In this document: positions 57,855 through 64,000 of the stretch, piece after piece | How the letters are laid out: the number at the start of each line of letters is the position of its first letter | How positions within the stretch are numbered: the first letter of the stretch is position 1 | Source of the DNA: Niallia circulans | Lineage (GTDB): Bacteria; Bacillota; Bacilli; Bacillales; Cytobacillaceae | Direction: 5' to 3' | NCBI RefSeq assembly: GCF_007273535.1 | Contig: NZ_RIBP01000004.1 | Location: forward strand, 1,960,001-2,024,000 | DNA length: 64,000 bases | Translations under genes and position numbers: made by a program | The notes under the pieces: model-generated | Seen by the model: the letters and a program-made list of their open reading frames with translations, nothing else | Told to the model about the DNA's origin: nothing | Database searches by the model: none

Positions 57855-57866
57855 AATGTAGTTACG
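57855..57866 (+). repeat. 12-mer AATGTAGTTACG, first copy
   Basis: Lies just after the citZ promoter candidate. Its exact reverse complement occurs at 58210-58221. Confidence 0.6.
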
Positions 57867-57915
57867 GAAAACCCGTATTTTCAAAAAGGAATCACTTATT
57901 TTTTTTGATGAAAAA

Positions 57916-57929
57916 TGTAAGCATTTACA
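57916..57929 (+). promoter_or_regulatory. cre-like site TGTAAGCATTTACA upstream of citZ
   Basis: A near-perfect palindrome differing from the CcpA cre consensus only at the central CG (CA here). It lies about 58 bases after the presumed transcription start. citZ is CcpA-repressed in B. subtilis, so a roadblock-type cre is plausible. Confidence 0.6.
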
Positions 57930-58209
57930 AATCCTTATTATGACAAAAATGGCAAAGTGACTTACAATTAAAAAGTTAAAAAAAGTCCCTCAATATCTGA
58001 CCTTAAAAATCCGCACTATAATTTTTTATTGATTTTTAGGTACATAATCAGTTAATCTTACAAAATAGTGAACTTTTTTCACGGCAGTTTTCTAGCCCGT
58101 CACTAAAACTTTATTAAATGGCTCCAACCAAGCTTAATTAACTTCATTCAGAATAATCGAAAAATTCAATGTAGAGGCAAGATTCATTTAAAAAATTTTT
58201 AAATATATT

Positions 58210-58221
58210 CGTAACTACATT
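58210..58221 (-). repeat. 12-mer inverted copy CGTAACTACATT
   Basis: Exact reverse complement of 57855-57866, about 70 bases before citZ. Confidence 0.6.
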
Positions 58222-58292
58222 CATGAATAATATGGGTATTTAATTTATTGCGATGTATTGGAGAGAAGTAAGGAGAAAAGGAGAGATAGTTT

Positions 58293-59408
58293 ATGGCAGT
58301 AACAAGAGGTCTTGAAGGAATAATTGCAACAACTTCTTCTATTAGCTCTATCATTGATGATTCATTATCCTATGTTGGTTATGATATTGATGTGTTGGCA
58401 GAGAACTCCAGTTTTGAAGAAGTAGTTTTTTTGCTGTGGAACAGAAGGTTGCCGACAGAAGCAGAATTGAATGAGTTAAAGCAAGAATTAGCAGACAATG
58501 CAGAGCTGCCTGCGCCGCTGCTTGAACAGCTGAAGCTAATGCCGCTTAATAACGTGCATCCAATGGCTGTTCTTCGTTCTGCAGTATCCCTTCTTGGTGT
58601 GTATGACAAGGATGCTGACTTTATGGATGAAAGCACAAACTACCAAAAGGCATTGCGATTACAAGCCAAAATCCCTACTATCGTTACAGCCTTTTCTAGA
58701 TTAAGAAAAGGGCTTGATCCGATTGCACCTAGGAAAAATTTAAGCTTTGCAGCTAATTTTTTATATATGCTGACAGGGGAAGAACCTGAGAGCATTGCGG
58801 TAGAGGCATTTAATAAAGCATTAGTGCTTCATGCAGACCATGAGCTGAACGCCTCCACTTTTACAGCAAGGGTATGTGTGGCAACATTGTCTGATGTTTA
58901 TTCAGGCATTACATCTGCTATAGGTGCATTAAAGGGACCATTGCACGGCGGTGCTAACGAAGCTGTTATGAAAATGCTGACAGAAATCGGCGGTGTCGAT
59001 AATGTTGATGCATATATTTCTGGGAAAATGGAAAAGAAAGAGAAAATCATGGGCTTCGGTCACCGTGTTTACCGTAAAGGTGACCCTCGCGCTAAGCACT
59101 TGAAGGAAATGGCAAGCAAGCTGACAGAATTGACTGGACAATCAGAGCTTTTTGATATGAGCATAAAAATCGAAGAGCTGTTAAAGGAGAAGAAGAATCT
59201 TGTTCCTAATGTGGATTTCTTTTCTGCTTCTGTTTATCACAGCTTGGAAATCGATCATGATTTGTTCACGCCAATCTTTGCAGTTAGCAGGGTTTCCGGC
59301 TGGCTTGCCCATATTTTGGAGCAATACGAAAACAATCGCTTAATCAGACCAAGAGCTGATTATACAGGACCTGAAAGAGCGGTTTATATTCCTGTTCATG
59401 AACGCTAA
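58293..59408 (+). CDS. citZ: Citrate synthase
   Basis: 371-residue type of small citrate synthase condensing oxaloacetate and acetyl-CoA. Active-site regions: LHADHELNASTFTAR, GPLHGGANEAV and GFGHRVYRKGDPRAKHL; the late Asp/Arg residues lie near the C-terminus. The major TCA enzyme by its place before icd and mdh. GGAGAGAT precedes the ATG. Likely repressed by CcpA through the cre-like site, and in B. subtilis also by CcpC, whose site I did not find. Confidence 0.96.
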   Translation: MAVTRGLEGIIATTSSISSIIDDSLSYVGYDIDVLAENSSFEEVVFLLWNRRLPTEAELNELKQELADNAELPAPLLEQLKLMPLNNVHPMAVLRSAVSLLGVYDKDADFMDESTNYQKALRLQAKIPTIVTAFSRLRKGLDPIAPRKNLSFAANFLYMLTGEEPESIAVEAFNKALVLHADHELNASTFTARVCVATLSDVYSGITSAIGALKGPLHGGANEAVMKMLTEIGGVDNVDAYISGKMEKKEKIMGFGHRVYRKGDPRAKHLKEMASKLTELTGQSELFDMSIKIEELLKEKKNLVPNVDFFSASVYHSLEIDHDLFTPIFAVSRVSGWLAHILEQYENNRLIRPRADYTGPERAVYIPVHER

Positions 59409-59553
59409 GTTAAAGCGTCTATGATATACTAAATCTAGCATAGAACAAGCAGAGTCCAACCTTCCTTTTTTAAGGAATGGTGGGAAGACCGGCATACTTT
59501 GCCAAACACCCTTCTTAGACGAAGCCAATATGCTCGAGAACTTACTTTAGCCA

Positions 59554-59598
59554 TTTCTGCAAAAGGAGGAAAGTTCCTTTTGCAGGAAATACTTTTTT
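59554..59598 (+). terminator. Intercistronic hairpin between citZ and icd
   Basis: TTTC-TGCAAAAGGA pairs with TCCTTTTGCA-GGAAA (one bulge), followed after a few bases by T6. It could be a partial terminator or an mRNA processing or stabilising stem, ending 16 bases before the icd start. Confidence 0.7.
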
Positions 59599-59613
59599 AA
59601 CGGAGGGATACAT

Positions 59614-60882
59614 ATGAAAGGTGAAAAAATTTCAGTAGTTGATGGTGTATTAAATGTACCAGCTAATCCAATCGTACCATTTATCGAAGGTGACGGAATC
59701 GGTCCTGACATCTGGGCTTCTGCTTCAAGAGTGCTTGATGCTGCCGTAGAAAAAGCATATAGCGGCGAGCGTAAGATTGTGTGGAAAGAAGTGTTAGCTG
59801 GAGAAAAAGCATTCAACGAAACAGGAGAATGGCTGCCATCTGAGACATTGGAAGAAATAAGAGAATACTTGATTGCTATAAAAGGTCCATTGACAACTCC
59901 TGTTGGCGGCGGTATTCGTTCATTGAACGTTGCACTTCGTCAAGAGCTTGATCTTTATGTATGTTTACGTCCTGTCAGATGGTTTGAAGGCGTGCCTTCT
60001 CCTATAAAACGTCCACAGGATACTGACATGGTTATCTTCCGTGAAAATACAGAGGATATTTATGCAGGAATCGAGTATGAAAAAGGTTCTGAAGGCGTGG
60101 CGAAATTATTGAAATTCCTTCAAGATGAAATGGGTGTTAACAAAATCAGATTCCCTGAAACTTCCGGTTTAGGAATCAAGCCAGTTTCTGAAGAAGGAAC
60201 AAGCCGTTTAGTGCGAGCAGCCATCAATTATGCTATTAAAGAAGGCAGAAAGTCTGTGACTCTTGTACATAAAGGCAATATCATGAAATTCACTGAAGGT
60301 GCCTTCAAAAACTGGGGTTATGAATTAGCCGAGAAGGAATTCGGGGACAAGGTGTTCACATGGGCACAATATGACCGCATTCAAGAAGAGCAAGGCTCTG
60401 ATGCTGCAAATAAAGCACAGGCAGAAGCTGAAGCTGCTGGGAAAATCATTGTGAAAGATTCTATTGCTGATATCTTCTTGCAACAAATTTTAACTCGCCC
60501 AACAGAGTTCGATGTAGTTGCTACAATGAACTTGAATGGAGACTATATTTCCGATGCACTTGCGGCTCAAGTAGGCGGAATCGGGATTGCTCCAGGAGCG
60601 AATATCAACTATGAAACAGGGCACGCTATTTTCGAAGCGACACATGGTACTGCACCGAAATATGCTGGTCAGGATAAAGTGAATCCTTCTTCCGTTCTTT
60701 TGTCAGGCGTCTTATTGCTTGAGCATTTAGGCTGGAATGAAGCGGCACAGTTAATCGTTGCTTCTGTTGAAAAGACAATCGCTTCAAAAGTGGTCACTTA
60801 CGATTTCGCACGCCTAATGGACGGAGCGACAGAAGTGAAATGCTCTGAATTCGGTGATGAATTAATTAAAAATATGGACTAA
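59614..60882 (+). CDS. icd: Isocitrate dehydrogenase, NADP-dependent
   Basis: 422-residue TCA enzyme oxidising isocitrate to 2-oxoglutarate. Motifs: [29 protein letters not shown], the isocitrate-binding [10 protein letters not shown] and [17 protein letters not shown]. Length matches Bacillus Icd. GGAGGG precedes the ATG. Middle gene of citZ-icd-mdh. Confidence 0.97.
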   Translation: MKGEKISVVDGVLNVPANPIVPFIEGDGIGPDIWASASRVLDAAVEKAYSGERKIVWKEVLAGEKAFNETGEWLPSETLEEIREYLIAIKGPLTTPVGGGIRSLNVALRQELDLYVCLRPVRWFEGVPSPIKRPQDTDMVIFRENTEDIYAGIEYEKGSEGVAKLLKFLQDEMGVNKIRFPETSGLGIKPVSEEGTSRLVRAAINYAIKEGRKSVTLVHKGNIMKFTEGAFKNWGYELAEKEFGDKVFTWAQYDRIQEEQGSDAANKAQAEAEAAGKIIVKDSIADIFLQQILTRPTEFDVVATMNLNGDYISDALAAQVGGIGIAPGANINYETGHAIFEATHGTAPKYAGQDKVNPSSVLLSGVLLLEHLGWNEAAQLIVASVEKTIASKVVTYDFARLMDGATEVKCSEFGDELIKNMD

Positions 60883-60959
60883 AGATTTTTGTTTGTATGA
60901 GTTTGACTGGTGTTCCTTAGCAAGGAATCCTTGTTAATATTGTGCGGCTTAGTCTGTTT

Positions 60960-60996
60960 GAGGGAAGAGTGTGAGGGGCCTCTTCCCTCTTTTATT
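60960..60996 (+). terminator. Intercistronic hairpin between icd and mdh
   Basis: GAGGGAAGAG and CTCTTCCCTC arms with a 10-base loop, then TTTTATT. It should attenuate or protect the transcript before mdh. Confidence 0.75.
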
Positions 60997-61028
60997 GGAG
61001 TTAATTAATGAAAAAGGAGGAAAAGCAA

Positions 61029-61964
61029 ATGGGTTTACGTAAAAAAATTTCCATTATTGGCAGCGGGTTTACTGGAGCTACAACAGCATTTCTATTAGCG
61101 CAAAAGGAGCTTAGCGATATTGTGCTGCTTGATATTCCACAGATGGAGAATCCAACTAAGGGGAAAGCACTTGATATGTTTGAGGCAAGCCCTATTCAAG
61201 GATTTGATGCTAATATTAAAGGCACATCTGATTATAAGGATACAGAAGGATCTAATATTGTAGTTATCACTGCCGGAATTGCAAGAAAGCCGGGAATGAG
61301 CAGAGATGATTTAGTTCAGACAAATCAAAGTATCATGAAGTCGGTCACGAAGGAAGTAGTCAAATACTCTCCTGATTGCATTATTATTGTTCTTTCAAAC
61401 CCAGTCGATGCTATGACTTACACTGTGTTCAAGGAATCAGGCTTTGCAAAAACAAGAGTAATTGGTCAATCAGGCGTGCTAGATACTGCTCGATTTAGAA
61501 GCTTTGTGGCAATGGAATTAAACCTTTCTGTTAAGGATATTACCGGTTTTGTTCTCGGTGGCCATGGCGATGATATGGTGCCTTTAATCCGCTACTCCTA
61601 TGCTGGAGGTATACCGCTTGAGACATTAATACCGAAGCACCGCTTGGAAGAAATTATTGAAAGAACAAGAAATGGTGGTGCTGAAATTGTTAATCTTCTT
61701 GGAAATGGAAGCGCTTATTATGCACCTGCTGCTTCACTTGCTGACATGTGTGAAGCGATTATTAAAGACCAAAGAAGAGTATTGCCGGCGGTTGCTTATC
61801 TTGATGGGGAATATGGTTATTCGGATATTTACCTGGGTGTTCCGACGATTCTCGGGGGAAATGGCATTGAACAAGTGATTGAGCTTGAATTGACGGAGGC
61901 AGAAAAAACGGCATTAGACAAATCTGTACGTTCTGTGAAAAATGTACTAAAGGTTCTTACATAA
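61029..61964 (+). CDS. mdh: Malate dehydrogenase
   Basis: 311-residue NAD-dependent LDH-like malate dehydrogenase. Rossmann motif GSGFTGAT at residues 12-19, [27 protein letters not shown] with substrate arginines and the catalytic histidine in GGHGDDMV. The start at 61029 follows AAAGGAGG and matches the family N-terminus; an upstream ATG at 61008 in frame is rejected. Last TCA gene of the cluster. Confidence 0.97.
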   Translation: MGLRKKISIIGSGFTGATTAFLLAQKELSDIVLLDIPQMENPTKGKALDMFEASPIQGFDANIKGTSDYKDTEGSNIVVITAGIARKPGMSRDDLVQTNQSIMKSVTKEVVKYSPDCIIIVLSNPVDAMTYTVFKESGFAKTRVIGQSGVLDTARFRSFVAMELNLSVKDITGFVLGGHGDDMVPLIRYSYAGGIPLETLIPKHRLEEIIERTRNGGAEIVNLLGNGSAYYAPAASLADMCEAIIKDQRRVLPAVAYLDGEYGYSDIYLGVPTILGGNGIEQVIELELTEAEKTALDKSVRSVKNVLKVLT

Positions 61965-61978
61965 TATGTTGAAACTAT

Positions 61979-62005
61979 GACCCATCGTTATGATGGGTCT
62001 TTTTT
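61979..62005 (+). terminator. Terminator of citZ-icd-mdh
   Basis: GACCCATC and GATGGGTC arms around a 5-base loop, T6. Confidence 0.92.
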
Positions 62006-62155
62006 CGTATAAAAAGTACAGTTGTTATAATATATGTAGAAAGTAGGATGGATAGGAGAAGCTTAGCTTGTTGTTCATCACGTGCTGATTTATACTATAA
62101 TAGATATGTAATATTTGGGGGACTTAGGGGAAACTTTTAAACTTGGAGGCACATA

Positions 62156-62866
62156 ATGAAGAAGAAAGTTCTTGTAGTTGATGATGAGCAGTCTATCGTA
62201 ACACTGCTAAAATATAACCTGCAGCAGGCGGGCTATGATGTAATTACGGCAATGGATGGAGAGGAAGGGCTTAACCTAGCCGTAACGTCGAATCCTGATG
62301 TCATCCTTCTTGATTTGATGCTTCCGAAAATGGATGGAATGGATGTATGTAAGAATCTACGGCAGCAAAGAATATTTACGCCGATTCTTATGCTGACAGC
62401 AAAGGACGATGAGTTTGATAAGGTGCTTGGGTTAGAGCTTGGTGCAGACGATTATATGACAAAACCATTCAGCCCAAGGGAAGTCATTGCCCGTATTAAA
62501 GCTGTTCTGAGAAGATCACAGCTGCAGTCGGAATCCTCTGAGCAAGAAAAGGAAGAGAAAGACACATTAAAAATCGGGGATCTTAAAGTCATGCCTAATC
62601 ACTATGAAGCATATTTTAAGGACGAGCTTCTGGAACTGACTCCAAAAGAGTTCGAACTGCTTCTTTATTTGGCTAGAAACAAAGGTCGTGTGCTTACAAG
62701 AGATCAGCTCTTAAGTGCTGTTTGGAACTATGATTTTGTTGGGGATACAAGAATAGTAGATGTTCATATAAGCCATTTGCGCGAAAAGATGGAGCATAAC
62801 ACGAAAAAACCGATTTATATTAAAACAATCCGTGGATTAGGATATAAGCTAGAGGAACCAAAATAA
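62156..62866 (+). CDS. phoP: PhoP response regulator (phosphate starvation)
   Basis: 236-residue OmpR-class regulator. The receiver domain carries acidic VDDEQS, phospho-acceptor Asp53 in VILLDLMLP, Thr in MLTAKD and the switch KPFSPREV. The winged-helix DNA-binding domain spans about 135-232 (LTPKEFELLLYLARNKGR to IRGLGYKLEEP). It activates or represses the Pho regulon when phosphorylated by PhoR. GGAGG lies before the ATG. The mdh-phoP-phoR order is the B. subtilis one. The phoR ATG follows the stop directly. Confidence 0.96.
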   Translation: MKKKVLVVDDEQSIVTLLKYNLQQAGYDVITAMDGEEGLNLAVTSNPDVILLDLMLPKMDGMDVCKNLRQQRIFTPILMLTAKDDEFDKVLGLELGADDYMTKPFSPREVIARIKAVLRRSQLQSESSEQEKEEKDTLKIGDLKVMPNHYEAYFKDELLELTPKEFELLLYLARNKGRVLTRDQLLSAVWNYDFVGDTRIVDVHISHLREKMEHNTKKPIYIKTIRGLGYKLEEPK

Positions 62867-64000
62867 ATGATAACATTTAAATCCAGGCTGCTTGCCAGTT
62901 TGCTTTTGATCGTCGCCATTGTTTTTTTGGTGCTTGGTCTGTTTATTTATCAGCTTAATAAGTCTTCTTACATAAACTCATCTAACATCAGGCTGGAGAG
63001 GGAAAGCACCTTGCTTGCAGCAAAGATGGCCGAGCTTAACAGCATGGATGAAATAGATACAAATGAGATCAAGGAATACAGCGAGCTGCTTGATTTGCAA
63101 ATAACGATAACTGATACAAAAGGAAAAATTCTCATTGATGAGGGCGATAAATCACATGAAGAATTTTTGGAAAGCATAAGTACTGTTGTCAGTAAAGTAT
63201 CGAGCCAGCCACAAAACGAGTATACAGGTGGAGATACAGATTTCCATTATTACTGGAAAGAGTTGAACTTTAATGGTGAGAAGCAAGGCTATTTGTTTTT
63301 AGGTATTGATTTATCCTCACAAGAAGATGCCTATCAAAAGATGAATACATATGTCCTTGCAGCATTGCTTATCGCTTTTGTGCTAATTTTTGTAATTGGT
63401 TTGACACTAGTATTCCGTTATATGAGACCAATTGAATCAGCAGCAAAGGTGGCTGTCGATCTCGCAAAAGGAAATTATCATGCACGTACATATGAAGATA
63501 ATATGGATGAAACAGGAATTCTGAGTTCCTCCTTAAATAAGCTGGCGAAAAACCTGCAGGAGATGGTCAAGGCTCAGGAAATTCAACAGGACCGTCTTGG
63601 TACGCTTATTGAGAACATTGGCAGTGGATTACTGTTAATAGACAGTAGAGGCTATATCAATCTTGTAAATAGAGCTTACAAGGATTTATTTATGGTTAAT
63701 TCATCTGAATATTTGTACAAGCTTTATTATCACGTTATTGAGCATAGGGAAATATCTGATTTGGTCGAGGAAATTTTCATGACAGAGCATAAGGTCGTTA
63801 AGCAATTGCAGCTTAATATCCACTTTGAGAAAAAAAGTTTTCAAGTGTATGGTGTGCCGATTATCGGTACAAATGATATGTGGATGGGAATTTTGCTTGT
63901 ATTTCATGACATTACAGAGCTAAAAAAACTCGAACAAATCAGGAAGGACTTTGTTGCAAATGTGTCCCATGAACTGAAGACACCTATTACCTCTATAAAA
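62867..64000 (+). CDS. phoR: PhoR sensor histidine kinase, N-terminal part (cut by window end)
   Basis: 378 codons are inside the window; the ATP-binding kinase domain is missing. Membrane helices at about 8-27 and 162-184 flank an extracytoplasmic PAS-like sensor. A HAMP region follows (MRPIESAAKVAVDLAKGNY), then a cytoplasmic PAS domain (about 245-355) and the dimerisation box NVSHELKTPITS with phospho-acceptor His368. Its ATG abuts the phoP stop codon (TAAATG) with GAGGAA upstream, so the pair is translationally coupled. Confidence 0.95.
   Translation, partial: MITFKSRLLASLLLIVAIVFLVLGLFIYQLNKSSYINSSNIRLERESTLLAAKMAELNSMDEIDTNEIKEYSELLDLQITITDTKGKILIDEGDKSHEEFLESISTVVSKVSSQPQNEYTGGDTDFHYYWKELNFNGEKQGYLFLGIDLSSQEDAYQKMNTYVLAALLIAFVLIFVIGLTLVFRYMRPIESAAKVAVDLAKGNYHARTYEDNMDETGILSSSLNKLAKNLQEMVKAQEIQQDRLGTLIENIGSGLLLIDSRGYINLVNRAYKDLFMVNSSEYLYKLYYHVIEHREISDLVEEIFMTEHKVVKQLQLNIHFEKKSFQVYGVPIIGTNDMWMGILLVFHDITELKKLEQIRKDFVANVSHELKTPITSIK

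Larger units (their letters stand above)
57684..58292. other. Upstream region of citZ (609 bases)
   Basis: No gene is supported. It contains a sigma-A promoter candidate (57823-57851), a cre-like palindrome (57916-57929) and two oppositely oriented copies of a 12-mer (57855-57866 and 58210-58221). The rest is AT-rich. Confidence 0.6.

Overview
The window is a low-GC, mostly core-chromosome segment of a spore-forming Bacillaceae bacterium (Bacillus or a close split-off genus such as Niallia; I cannot name the species). The evidence is the gene content and order: ccpA, tyrS with a T-box, rpsD, dgcP/ytsP/refZ/hisJ, ezrA, nifZ-thiI-sspA, ytcI/ytcJ, sppA-yteJ-ytfI-ytfJ-tpx-ytxK-ackA, moaB-argG-argH, ytoI-nrnA-ytrI-ytrH-dnaE, accD-accA-pfkA-pyk, fxsA-ytvI-ytwI, and citZ-icd-mdh-phoP-phoR. 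These are the neighbourhoods found around 255-260 degrees on the B. subtilis map. Spore-specific genes (alpha/beta SASP, GerW-type YtfJ, YtrH/YtrI, YtvI, a Spo0E-like phosphatase, a SpoIID-domain protein) confirm an endospore former.

Layout. 1-5.7 kb: the 3' part of ccpA, a secreted SpoIID/LytB-SH3 protein, and a convergent class A penicillin-binding protein. 5.8-8.5 kb: T-box, tyrS, a LysE-type exporter and a 60-aa YozQ-like protein. 8.5-11 kb: a Spo0E-like protein, a small unknown protein, a gene-poor stretch with several inverted repeats, and rpsD on the minus strand with its own promoter and leader. 11-15.2 kb: diguanylate cyclase, free-Met-sulfoxide reductase, RefZ and histidinol phosphatase. 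15.5-20 kb: ezrA, cysteine desulfurase, thiI and a SASP gene with a clear sigma-G promoter. 20-32 kb: acyl-CoA synthetase, amidohydrolase, RarD permease, sppA cluster, ytfI/ytfJ, tpx, ytxK, ackA, EcsC-family protein and moaB. 32-41 kb: arginine genes with ARG boxes, universal stress protein, an M24 peptidase, two small proteins, ytoI, nrnA, and the minus-strand ytrH-ytrI pair. 41-51 kb: dnaE, a GntR/FadR-type regulator with a FadR-like operator, accDA, pfkA and pyk. 51-58 kb: fxsA, ytvI, ytwI, then an accessory insert (an MFS permease overlapping a signal-less gamma-glutamyltransferase gene) and an intact IS3-family (IS150-type) element. 58-64 kb: TCA genes citZ-icd-mdh and the PhoPR phosphate two-component system, with phoR cut by the window end.

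How it fits together: most of the window is central carbon flow (glycolysis pfkA-pyk, fatty-acid entry accDA, TCA citZ-icd-mdh, overflow ackA, global control by CcpA), with sporulation and envelope genes interleaved. Nearly every unit ends in a clear intrinsic terminator. I did not find a convincing new multi-gene system, CRISPR array, tRNA or rRNA gene. The items most worth following up are regulatory or structural: the FadR-type operator beside accDA, the accessory MFS-GGT pair with a palindrome upstream, unexplained perfect inverted repeats at about 8.5, 9.2-9.6 and 15.3 kb, the citZ upstream region, and the IS element whose orfA ribosome-binding site lies inside a terminator-like hairpin.
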